Of a stretch of DNA of 64,000 nt, positions 43,901 to 55,800 are shown piece by piece; positions within the stretch are counted from its first letter, which is position 1; each line of letters starts with the position of its first letter. Location: NCBI GenBank assembly GCA_914767715.1, contig OU612074.1:9067501-9131500 (forward strand), written 5' to 3'. The position numbers and the translations under genes were made by a program. Source of the stretch: Membranipora membranacea (Eukaryota > Bryozoa > Gymnolaemata > Cheilostomatida > Membraniporidae). Under the pieces are notes generated by a model that was given only the letters and a program-made list of their open reading frames with translations, was not told the DNA's origin and ran no database searches.

Positions 43901-46773
43901 TTTTTGGATTTTGGTCTATCTAATTACTCATTTGAAGTCGTGACCTTCAAAGAAAGAATGACATTGATATAGACAGGGAGGTAAGAACAGCTGAGTACTT
44001 ACCTCTGCCACAGGTAAGTTAAGGACAAGTATGACAGAGTTCCGCTCCTCTATAGTGTACTGTCTACTCGAGGCTGTAAATAATGAAAGTCAAACATGAT
44101 CAATTTGAGGGAAGAAAGGAAGATGGCTAGGTTACCTTTTTATTAGAACCTATGAAACCAAACATTTATAACCTATCATCTTAACAAATAGAATTTCAAA
44201 AGTAAGTCAAGTATTTCAATTTATCATACACCATTCAATACATTTTACTTCGTTTATTTCAATAAAATGTCATTAAATTAGGAGTTATCTATCAATATTT
44301 CGGTGGCCGATAACTACGAATCATATTTTAGGCAAAAGTGTTACTGAAATTCCATGATTGAATAGCCATGGTATGGATATGTCTCATTGGTGGAAGGTCT
44401 TGAAATGTAGCACAAATATAATATAGATATTCTGAAAGGTTTTAATTGCTGATACAAAGGCATATACACCTTACAGAAAGCATTGTGTTAATATAATTGC
44501 GGAGGTAGGGGGCAGTGAACTATGGCAGACGATACTGAGTGACCAGGGATACAAGGGGTGATATTGCCACTGATCTCATTGGATGTTGGTTGATAAGCCA
44601 TTCAGAGCTAACACACTAGGGTTGATTGAGATTTTGGATTAAACCACGACGCTAAATATCATCTTGTATGTCTTAAAGTAGCCAGTATTTGTCCTGCCTT
44701 GATGCTAGTTGAAAATTTTGAAAGATTTAAAGTTTTTTTCACTGGCATAGAGTATTGACCCAAGAAAAGGATTGTCCCAAAAATTATTTCATTCAGAGCT
44801 TTGGAGGTTCACATGAAGTTGACCGGGTACACATTTGCTGCATCATCATATTGACAGAGAACCATACATTCACTTAACAATGCTAAGAGACAGAATAACA
44901 GACAAGTTGTAAAAACTGTAAAGTATGTTAAACACCAGGTCCTGCCGTTTTGAAACAGCAAAATTAAACTAGCTTATTTCGAAGCAATTGCAGAGACCTT
45001 ATTGTGAGCTTTAAATTAAAATGAAATACTGGGTGGGTGGTAAAAGCCATATTATAGCTACTATAGACAAGATTGATGGAACAAAATGAGAAAGAATAAA
45101 AAGATAAAAGTTGATACTGATAGTTTTTACTGGAAATGTTTGAAAGTGTGATATTGAATAGTAGCATAATTAGGGGTTGTGTCACTTACCACTCTGAAAT
45201 AGCCCTAGAAACATACAATTGTTGGGAGGTAATGCTCTTATCTAAGATCAAATCAAGCGAAAATGATCGTAGCAAATCGTAACACAGTTTTAGGAACCTC
45301 AGCAGTGCGATATCTATATGAACTGGTTCCAATGAGCGCAGATGAGGTTCCTAAACTTGGCATACTATTTTGATGATCTTAGAAAACCAAATAAAAGTTG
45401 AATGTGTAACTTAGGAGTGGTCAAGAGAATCATACTGTCAGAGGCTAACAAAGAAAGAGAAGCATTCATTACCTACACATTTATCATCTAAACATTTACA
45501 ATCTTGAAATTTATGACTAAAGATATATTGTAAGCAATATTCCCAGAATGCATTGCCAACTAATATTTTCAGAATGCATTGTCCACTAATTACCCCAGAA
45601 TGCATTGTCCACTTTTGAAAGGTTACATGGATAATCCATTGGTGACTAAAAGCTGAAACTAGTGGAATCTATTTCTTACTTATTTGTCCGTATCAGGCCT
45701 AGGCATGATTTCAAGGTCAAATATAATAATAATAATATACCAGGGCAAGGGGACTAGGACGAAGGGCAACAACTTTGGAACTCTAAACTCTGAACCAGCC
45801 TTCTTGATTTAGACTGCTAGGTACTGTGAGGCTAGTAGACCAAATAACTAGCCAAACAACAAAACTTTGCCATTACAGGCTGCATTTGATATTGTTGCCT
45901 TTGTAAACAGCCCTCAGCAGCAGGAACAAAAGCAAAATGGCACATAGTTATTGCCCAGGGACCCATGTGGCATTATTCTTCATGTCAACAGGATATCTGT
46001 GCTAGACTACATCCCTTGTCAACACTATGGCAAACGCAGAAGCATGTCTCAAAACATTGCTGTCCAATAGTTCATTCTAAGGTGTGGGAGGCAAATTAAT
46101 CAATATACCAGCAACATAGGGATTCTAAAAATATAGTTGTGGAAAAAAAACCCAACTATTCCGCACACAGTTTAGCGGCATGGAATCCTAATTTTAAAAG
46201 CTGTCAGCAAGCGGCGACTGCAAATCACACGCAGGCCATATCCTCATTTGAAATAGAGAAGTTTCTTAAACTGAATAGGTGGGAAATAGCTGATGAATTG
46301 TTTAATTATAGATCATCTTCTCGCTGCAACACATTTTTACACCTGAACTATGCTAGTACCAAAAACATGCTGGTTCATATTTTCTGTCGTTTATGCCTCA
46401 TTTTGATGTTCATACCAATTGAATAAAATAAGTGTGTAGCCATCTAGTAGCAGTACAACAAAAATAATGAGTATTATTTACTTGTTCTCCCCTGGCTGGG
46501 AGAGAGAGCTGTCGTACACGGACGTCAGTTTGGAAAGCTGAAACTACTCATTTTATAATAAATGTTGTATGAACATAGTGCCATAAACTGGCCTCCCACA
46601 ATGCAATTTCCTGGATTTTCGGTGTTGTCAAGTCAATGATCAGTTTTAGATCTGTTTTTATACTTCCTGGAAGTATTTAGAAACGTTCAAGTACAAGTGA
46701 ATGAAGAGCGAGAACACTTACCGACTAAAGACAGTAGCAGGATTGAAAGCTTTACCGAGTGGTCAAAATGCAT
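40936..46773 (-). CDS. Unrecognised type I membrane glycoprotein
   Basis: Seven exons join to 235 residues: 46773-46722, 44073-44003, 43617-43481, 43000-42892, 42379-42274, 41752-41599, 41014-40936; all GT-AG and phase-consistent. Residues 1-18 form a signal peptide (MHFDHSVKLSILLLSLVA). An ectodomain of about 165 residues has few cysteines and sequons NFT, NCT, NYS and NQT. One membrane helix spans about residues 186-208 (LIPTLISVVMLGAALLMFLV), followed by a 27-residue charged tail (KELQDKEETEIEELRKDG). I do not recognise the family. The pattern of strands and helices in the ectodomain could suit a SEA-like module, but this is a guess. The long first intron (2.6 kb) holds no other exon I can support. 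Confidence 0.75.
42666..42759. repeat. CCAAT-type foldback element, copy e
   Basis: GCCAATGTGTTGGCTCTGAT at the left mirrors AATCAGAGACAACACATTGG at the right. It lies in an intron of the membrane-protein gene. Confidence 0.65.
43252..43314. repeat. Near-perfect 63-bp palindrome
   Basis: GGGATATTCCATAGACCTAC and its complement GTAGGTCTATGGGATATTCC flank an AT-rich centre that itself folds (AATAATTATT). It is foldback-element-like, in an intron of the membrane-protein gene. Confidence 0.8.
43650..43745. repeat. CCAAT-type foldback element, copy f
   Basis: GCCAATGTGTCTCAGCTCTG with AATGGTTGG opposes CCAACAACCAATCAGTTCAG. It lies next to the exon starting at 43617, on its upstream side. Confidence 0.5.
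45541..45616. repeat. Three tandem units of AGAATGCATTGYCCACTAAT type
   Basis: CAGAATGCATTG recurs three times at about 30-base spacing, in the first intron of the membrane-protein gene. Confidence 0.7.
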
Positions 46774-49579
46774 CTTCTCCTCACTAAAGTGTCCTCCGTA
46801 GATGAATTCTACCTTATATCCTTGAGCTTATATTACGGTTCTAATGTGGTTCGAGGTTCTAATGCGGTTTGAGGTGATAGTGCTTTCAAAAAACTGCAAA
46901 AAATGAGCAAAAGTAAGTATAATATTGTGGAATTGTCCATATAACTTTTGCCGTTATACGATTGGTTCGCATTTTTTGGTGACGTTTTTTAACAGCAGCG
47001 GAAATGAGTAATCAGGCTTGTGTGCGTATGGCTAGTATCAAGTTAGATGTAAATGAAACATTTACAAACAGGCACAATAGAACTGTGAGCTATATTTCTT
47101 TGATCAGTGAAAGTTAATCTAATGGCAAAGATTATAAATACGTTGTCATTGCTAAAAGTGATGTCAGCGCAAAATCTGAATGCTGCAGCGGTCACCTTTG
47201 TAACTGACACCGTAGCTCTGAAGAATAAACTCCAGTTCTAAGAGCCGCAGCAAATTAAATTAATTAAACTGAATTTGTAGCGAATCTAGACAGCAATCAA
47301 TATTTATAATCGGGATCAAATTGATTTTTAACAAATTAGCACCAACTTTAAGTCAGTATAGATACCATTGCCAATAGGGCCAAGGTTATAATTAATACAT
47401 TCGAAAGTAACTGATCGTAGATATTGTGCATTGCAGAAGGTGCTGACCACATTGATTTCGTCTCACGTCTGTTATCCAGTAATGAGCACTTATAGGGGGA
47501 AAGGTGCTGTAACAAGCCACCAGTATCAACCCCAAGCATCAGTCGTACCAGCGCCTCTTAATGGCCCGATCGCTTGGAAGGATGGCTGCGACTAGCAAGC
47601 ACAATAATCAATTACATCATCTCTCTGCCAAAAAACAACCAGGTACCCTAGCTGACTAGTTCAGCAAAGCTGGATGCCATTTAAATGGGAGTGTGACCTC
47701 ACTAACTTGTCAGAGCTCCAAACTATACCTACATAAATACCTCAATAAATATGGCTGCCTTCATTGAAGGCACAAGAAAAGAGACAAAATAGTTATAACT
47801 TTCTGATCTTGCCACAGCCTCATCAGTCTTTGATTGAGTCCCTATATCACTTTTTATAAACCTTTTCAATCAAGAGAGAAAGACAGTGAAAAAGATAGTA
47901 TAGTCACCAGAAAAAATCCTAGATTACGTCTGTGTTTGCTCAGCTTAACTACCAACCTATTATACAGTTCAGCCTATTACAGCAGCAACAGCGCTAGAAC
48001 AACCAATAATAACAAAACTGATCGTAGATAATAGGCCAGTGTGACAGCTTTTTATATAATAGATTCTATAGGCTGAATAATGACAGAGTGCTGTATAGAT
48101 TTCAAAAATCAATGAAGGTGTATTGTTTTCAATCGATTAATCCTGGCCAAAAATAAACAATGATGCCTTTTAATCTGGTATTAATGTTTTGAATAGTGTT
48201 ATGCTCAACTGTTGTTGTTTTAAACCATTGCAGTATAATTCTTGATTAAAATTAGAGAATTATTATCCTTTTGAAAGGAGTGAGAGTTTTCTCTTAAAAC
48301 ACCTGCTTGCTATTATATAAGTAATGAACCACAATCAAGCTACACCTCACATACCTCTCATTGGCAAAGCTACTCCGTCATGCGATATCTTAGGTTTTAA
48401 TTACAGCAAGTTCAATTTGAAGTCGCCACAAAATCATGCTTGGGAGAAAGCTGTGGTAAAACTTCAATGTGACTTGGGTAAATCATTGATAATTATATTA
48501 TATATAAAGTCGTGATATTACAGTGAAACGTAAAGAATACATGATATGATCAATGCCCGAAATGCAGATGCCTCTTTTTGGTATTTTTGCAATTATAGAA
48601 TGGGTGTAGCTGCATACAGCAACAAAAATATATAAATATTATATCAAGAAGGGGCTAGATCGATGTTACACCCATAAGCACCTGAATAACATCAAAATAA
48701 CACAAATTACAACTGTGAGATATAACTTTGAACTGACAGCAGTGTGCAATGCAAACATTCGAAGTGTGTAGAAGCACTCGGGCCTCAAGACATAGCGCTG
48801 CTGCTGATGCTGCTGCTGCCAATCAATCTAATGTTTATAATTAAACATAAGTACTTCTAATCCTCAAAAGCCTGCCAATATGTAGGCAATGAACTGATGT
48901 AGGCTGGTCGGTTCAATCGCTATGTGGAGAAAGGATTTCAATTCAAACACAAATATATCTCATGCTTGAAAAACTTGTTGATTACTTGGGCAAACAGATC
49001 TAACTTGGTGATGCAATGGCTCAACAATACTTATTAATATGAAATATGTATTTTAAAATAAGGTCTATACATGTACCAAACCCTCAGTGATAATTCACAG
49101 CACTTCGCATCAACGGAAAAGGAGAGACCAAGTGAACTTGCACATCAGGGGGGAGTATTTCAAATGGTTCACTGGATAATACCTCTCACATTCTCCGAAC
49201 CAGGAGGGTGGGATATACCTCCCACCCTCATTGATCTGAGCCTTACCCTCAGAACTAAGCTTGAAACTCTACAGGGAGTTTTCTCCCCTGCTGATATACT
49301 CGACAAGATAGTGGCAGCAAAAAACATAGTCACATATAAAATCATATTCCTTCTGTTTTGCAACAAGTGAATGTTTCTGATTGACTATAAAAATGGTATT
49401 TTACTGACAAAGCAAGGGGTTATGGGCTGGCTGAACTGTCCGCAAGGTCATTTATAAGCTTGTGTTGGCGTTAGCCCAACTCCAAACTACAAATCAATTA
49501 ACTGGATCAAGTACAACTCAACAAAAGAGCACAGAACCCTTCCTCACATACCAAAAGGCCCTGCCAGCTCATATATGGC

Positions 49580-49829
49580 AGGACCGTAGTTCAGGAAAAA
49601 TGGTAGGGGAGGCGGAAATCCTGAGGGGAGAAGTAACAACAGGTCGGGTACTGCAAGCTCCTCCTGTCGAGCCCCCAACCTCCGAGCATCTTAATGATAA
49701 TAAATAGCATATGGAAACCTAAATGAGCTGATTCCAACATGGAATATTTAATTGCAGCGTTTTTAGGCCACTCTATTGAGCATTCTGGGAGAGGCAGAGC
49801 GTCCCAGCCTCCCCTAGAATTACGGGCTT
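49580..49829 (-). repeat. Dispersed element family A, copy 4
   Basis: The right end, read on the minus strand, starts AGCCCGTAATTCTAGGGGAG; the left end is GGACCGTAGTTCAGGAAAAA. It is the longest of the four copies and shows the terminal inverted repeats best. Confidence 0.6.
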
Positions 49830-51104
49830 GTATTGTCAAATTAATGCCTAAGATTATGGCACTTCAAGCTGGGTATGGCAGCACAAACTACTTATAGCCT
49901 AGGTCAGACAATGGTTATGAGATTCAAACAATGGCTCTCAGATTGTGAGAATTCTTCGAGAAAACCTCTTGAATAGATTATGGCACCTGCCTTGAACCTG
50001 AATAAATTGGATTTTCAGATTTAGCAGTACAATGGAACAATCAAATCAGACTTAATTCATTTTATATGATTTGATTCACAATTATTTCCATGAAGTGAAA
50101 TATGAAAGCCTAGTAATTTTTCGATACCTGTTACCTGTTAGGAATGCAGGGACAGTGCGCTTAGTGTCGAAGTTTTGAGTGTGTTGTAACCAACTAGGCC
50201 TGTGATTCAGTTTTGTTGTGATTTAACAACAAAGAGATGACACATTCAAACATCAGTCATAAATTCTACAGAGGGACTCTCAGGCTAACTTTATATCAAA
50301 AGTTTACTCGTTCGTAGCAAAGCACAAGAATACTGTTTCCAACTGATTTACGTACCCCCCCCCCCCCCCACTAACCCTCAAACGAAGCTTGTCAAGACAG
50401 CCTACCCCTAAATAGGATTTGCTTCAGTTTCTATTGAAACACTGTTTTTCACTGATTGCTCTATACATTGATATGATTGTCAGTGATACAATCTGTACGA
50501 ACCAGACATAATGCCTCCGGATTGGGCATGTTTGGTGGGACTATGCAACATTTTGAATAGCCATTTTGCGCATGGAATAAGTAAGAAGACAGTTAGCCCT
50601 GGTAACCTAGATATCTTGGATATCGAGGAACAGAATAAGCAGTAAATAAGTTAGATCAAATTTATATCCGTCATGATAGTCATACTAAACTTGAAAGAGC
50701 CGAACCAAAACGAAGAGGTCAGCATAGTTGAGACAATTCTGATACATACATAACCTGTGGGCTTATCCAAGAAGTCCGCGACTTCACATGTTAACAGGAT
50801 TGAGGCCCCATCAGTAAAGAAACTTATCTGCACTACATTCAGGTGATGGAGTCTATGGCTCACCAAAGCCATGAAATGAACTTTTGGAAGCCAGCACTAA
50901 GTCAGCCTAATGTGCTCAATCGCCAATGTATAACCCTAGGTTTGATCATAAAATGTTGGCCTGGAGTGGAACCGAAATCTAAGAGACAGGATCGGAACAT
51001 AATCAAAGGTTTACCAGGCAAACACCTCAGTGATGTAACAACCTTAGTTCTTGAGTTTAATGATAAATGCTAAAGCAAATCTAACAAGGGACACTTCATC
51101 ATCG

Positions 51105-51203
51105 TAGGTATGGATATGACACTTCCTCATGGGAGGTATGAATGTGACACCTCAACATGGGAGGTATGGATGTGAAACCTCAACATGGGAGGTATGGATA
51201 TGA
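51105..51203. repeat. 31-bp minisatellite, about three units
   Basis: GGTATGGATGTGACACCTCA with ACATGGGA is repeated three times with small changes. Confidence 0.8.
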
Positions 51204-51416
51204 CGCAAATCCAGTGGTTGCCCGGCTTTCAAGGTAATTGATACCTTGACATGAAACATTATCTAACCTTAACTTTTATGCCAAGCCAAGCCAGTGTAAG
51301 GTATCTAGGAGGCCGAGCAAAACAGGAATTAAAGAATCAAACTGCCCAGACTCTCAGAGCTTGTCTTCCAGTAAACAAAAAGACCTCGGGATTTCTTTCG
51401 ATATTTACTTACCTGG

Positions 51417-51488
51417 AGTTTGGCGTAAGGTGGTAGATTGATATCCCAGTGAGAGTAGATGGATGATGTTTGCTGTCGGTCTACCTCG
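51417..51488 (-). other. Exon-like segment, unassigned
   Basis: The minus-strand frame reads VDRQQTSSIYSHWDINLPPY and AKLQ, then a good gtaagt donor. The acceptor side has no clear pyrimidine tract. It could be an exon of an unseen gene or chance; no partner exon fits in phase. Confidence 0.2.
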
Positions 51489-52821
51489 TGTATCAACTTA
51501 ATAATTCAGTAGCTCTTTACTCGGCAAACAATCGTTCTATTCCAAAACTATTCACACTCAAGCACTAGCTGTATATAAACATTACTTGAAACAAGCCAAT
51601 ATACCAGTGAAATGTTGTATTTCAATTATTAATGTATTATTATCTCTCATACATAACTGTTTAAATACGACATATAGGTCTGTATATACTATGTAATATC
51701 GAGTTAACAATGAAAGGGAAAGCTTATTGCATGATACCTAACTAGCGAGTGTTTATGATTTACAAAGAGAATATAGATTTGATTTTGCCTCGCTGCAATG
51801 ATAATAATAGACTGTTATATCAGACATCTTATTATGGATTCGCTGCTTGTTTGCTAATGAATAGCTTTACTGGTACTCAATAATCAGTATAGCTTTCAAA
51901 CTGCACCCAACTCCCACTATCCGACTTTGGAGTGTTTACACTTCTAGGACAGACTACTGCAGTTAATTTGAAGTCAACAACTTAGTAGAAATATTGCACT
52001 GGATCTTCGGAAACAAATAATTCTGAAAGTGCTTCAAATAAAATGTGGCTTTGATTGACTTCATAAACAATTCATAGAATGGTAATTTACTGTGCTGCTC
52101 AGTGCTAAGTGCATGGATATGAGTTTGCTTGACCAGTTTAGTACAATACTCCAAATCAGACCTTTTTTTACGTTGCTCCAGGTGGTATCCCTTGGAGAAG
52201 TTGAGGCTGTCACAGATTTGTTTGACTTAACCTTTCTCTTGACAGGGAGAAGGAAGGAAGGGGTGACTATTATTTTAGAGTTCTAAAGATAAGTATCAGA
52301 GTAGCAGGAACTAAGGCTTTTATAAGAATACCAAAAAAGTAAAAAATGCGCTGGCTTGGGGACTTCTACCAAACCTACCTCCCCCCTCCCTACTACCGTT
52401 TTGATATTCATAATTGCTGAGTAGTTATGAAAAATAGGAAGACTAAGGAAACAAAATTTGTTTTGCATGTTAAACAGCACTTTCAGGAACACATGAAATT
52501 AATGGCACATGGATAGCTTTTGCCTGCCTGTCAAAACAGTTTAGATGCTATGACATTACATGGTAAATAGGAGATATGTTACTGAAAAGCTCTGTCAGTG
52601 GAGTAGCTAGTCTAATGTTATTTGATGAAGTGGTGTAGCTGTTGTATCCAGGCTACCATGCTAAAGTACCCAACTCATATGACATCTCATACCTTGCATT
52701 TTAGCATCCGTTGATTTTCCAATATTTTTGATGATATCGTGAATGATTATCGATGCTGTCGTTATTAGAGGGCCTGTGATCCTAGTCAAGTTTATCCTGT
52801 GATCAATCCTCATTTCAATAA

Positions 52822-55800
52822 TTACAGGCCGGAAGGACTTGATACAAGCGGAAAAGACGACTTCTTATTTCTTTTCATCTTAAGACATCGAGGCATGTGT
52901 CTCAAAAAGGCTGATATTAGGCCACACCCACACTTCCTGTGCTCTCTGTGTGATTCTTCTACTATTGTATCAGTTGTGATCACTGAAGGCCGAGCTGAAT
53001 GGACATCGATAGAGCTACGTCCAGTGACAACCTGCGATGGGAAACAAAATTGAGTGTGGCGAACAAGAAGTGGACCGTTTGAATCTGGCTGTAAAGTTTT
53101 CTCTTTACATATTCCCTCTAAACTCAACACCATATATATTACATAACTAAATAGGTATAATTTAATTCATTCATGATTGGAATTCTATTTGTAGCCTCTA
53201 GGAAGCATCAAATATACCCAGTCGGTCAGTGGAATTAATGTTTATAGGGTCAGCCATATATCTTCTGCTAAACAGTTAGTACAGTTACCTGTAAGGCGGC
53301 AGTGTAGGATGAACACTTAAGTAGTGGCATCTGAGGTTGTGAAGTAGTCGGGCTGACATCTGGTGAGGCATGAAGACTCTCACCTCCATTATAACAGCTG
53401 AAGGGTACAAAAAAGACTGATTACTTTAAAATCGCAGGAATTATCTCAACATGGTCAAAAAGAGGGCAACTCCTACATCCGCCCCATACTTTACATACAC
53501 ACTTTTCTATTTGCGATGTTTGAAAAGCACGTTATGGTTGCATTGCGCATTCCACAGGCTTTATTTATCGTACATATTTTAATATGCTAGTCAATAAGAA
53601 ACTTTTTTATGGTCAAGCCTCACCGGGTGCACTATTTGTCTAGTACTACCTGATTTGGCTTTTGTGGGCCATTCACCCTAGCTGACCAGGAAACTAAAAA
53701 TTGACATATGGCAAGCCACATTGCAATAACCTTCAAAATCAATAAAGTTGCGATTATCTCTCCAGAAAAAACCATGTTACCTAAAATGTAGTAACTATTT
53801 TGGTAATCTTTTGGTGATAAATAAACTACTATAGCTGACCTGTTGTCACAGATATATTTGAACTGCTGATCCTGACTCGTACTCTTTACCACACAGTGGG
53901 TGGTCCGGCAGCGTGAACAGACAGACATAATAGATGACCTCTGAGATGAACTTTTAGAGGAGGGGGGCACACTCAGATTGTGCATAGACTGAGAGTTCAT
54001 ACGCTGGAACTGTTTGGGTGGGGGTAGTATGGTTGAGGCCGTGATTGTTGTTCCGTGGTTTTCTTGGTTAGCACAACGTGATACTGGAAGGTGGCCTGGT
54101 TTACTTGCAGATATAGGAGGGCATACACCTAAAAATAGCAGCGATGTGATGTACAGAGCAAGCGACTGAATGTTGGCTTGGCTAGAGAGGCAAAGACATA
54201 ATATACAAGAAAATTGTTTTTATGTATCAAGAGAAATACATGTGTATGTATATTATACATACACATGTATTTCTCTTGATACATGAACAATTTTCTTGTA
54301 TCAGGTATGAATTTAGTTTGATGATATGCAGCATTGTGGAATACAGTTATGTCAGCCCTAATATATAGCTCGCATTGTTGCATTTGATATGGAATTGTCA
54401 ACGATGAGATAATTGGAATCAATAATTGCTGTATCTTCGCAAATTGAGTGCAACTTAAAAGATGTAAATCTATCATAGCCATGCACAGAGAATCATCGTG
54501 TTTCATTGAATTGAATGTTGGCACTCAGACATACCTTGACAATTATCTGACGTAGTCATTGTTGTAGTAGAGGGTGAGAGGGTTAGTGAATTATCCATAC
54601 TAAAATATCCGCTGGATATCTGAGACTGATCCAACCTGTACTGATCTTCCATCACCAATGTGTCACTGAAAAAAAAGCAGTAAATTGAATAACACTCCAA
54701 TAATTTATTTCATATTTCTCCCTTCAGGTGAAACAGTTTCTCTTACGTCATCGTATCACTGTGGTGTTCTCCATCAATGAAAAAATATATCCTAGCATAT
54801 ACAGGTACAAGAAACACTGTCAGAAATCTCAGCAGAAGTAACTAAATTTTTAATCTTCGAACCCAAAAAGAATTCTACGGGTATAGAGTATTGAACAAGT
54901 GTTGGATTAGGGATGACACATTATTCAAGCAAAGGCAAAATTATTTCTAGTGCTCTCATCAATAACTACACACAGCAACTTTCATTTATATCATTGTATT
55001 GGGGTTTTCCCAGAGAATTGACGCCCCTAGTGGAAATTAACACACAGATGAAAGTATAACTTACATGCTAGCAGATTAGTACAACATTCAATGAAGTAGC
55101 ATGATAGAGTCTCCGTAATGCTTTGTGGGTCACTCGAATGAGCAACAGATGCGAACCCGGTGTATATTCTACTGACAAATTAGTCATTATATGGGCTAAT
55201 GTATGTATGAGGGGTGTGCAAACACGGGGACCTCTGGTGATCCCACTTCGATAGGACATGGCTAGGACAAATGCTGTGCCAATACCAAATAAACAGTGAC
55301 TTCTGGAGCCATTTAGAAATGATAGAGACAAAATATTTTTTGTGTGCAACCAATTATTCTTGGAATCAAGACAAAAGGAAAACATCAACATCAAAGATAC
55401 ACAATATTTGTACACCGATGAAAATCATGTTACAATGAATGTGCCATAATATCCACAACGCAATAGAAAAAAAGAAAGAATACTCTTTAGGCTATCTTCC
55501 GTCATATTGTTAGTTCACATCACAAGTGAAGTAGACACAAAGAAAACTACTTTGAGGAATCACACAAGCTTTAATATCAGCCAACAATTCCAATCAAAGC
55601 GAAAACCATTCGATTACAAGCATTTACCTATGTCACTACAACTACCATCTATGTTATTGAACTATCAGTAAAAAAATCAAAGTATAATGAAACAAATTTT
55701 GCAGGCCATATCGATGATTATTATACAATATGGATTGTGCATAGTGCATATACTGGATTGTAGAAATCAACATGAGTCCACCAAAACGCTGCTTTTTATT

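Larger units (their letters stand above)
46774..52821. other. Six-kilobase stretch without a confident gene
   Basis: It holds a (CTG)n-like run near 48795, family A copy 4 at 49580-49829, a poly-C run near 50356-50370 and a short minisatellite at 51105-51203. Two or three minus-strand segments look exon-like but could not be joined into a model: 51488-51417 and about 52234-52172, plus a weaker one near 50840-50760. Confidence 0.4.

Noticed and set aside
45184-45187. Apparent 4-base microexon between acceptor and donor in the membrane-protein gene
   Set aside because: The first and second exons (46722 and 44073) join in phase without it, and inclusion would break the frame.
46139-46426. 95-residue plus-strand open frame as a gene
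   Set aside because: No splice context, no motif, no neighbouring exon; it lies in an intron of the minus-strand membrane-protein gene.
49071-49370. 99-residue plus-strand open frame as a gene
   Set aside because: The frame has some protein-like stretches but no partner exons, and the opposite strand is equally open over much of it.
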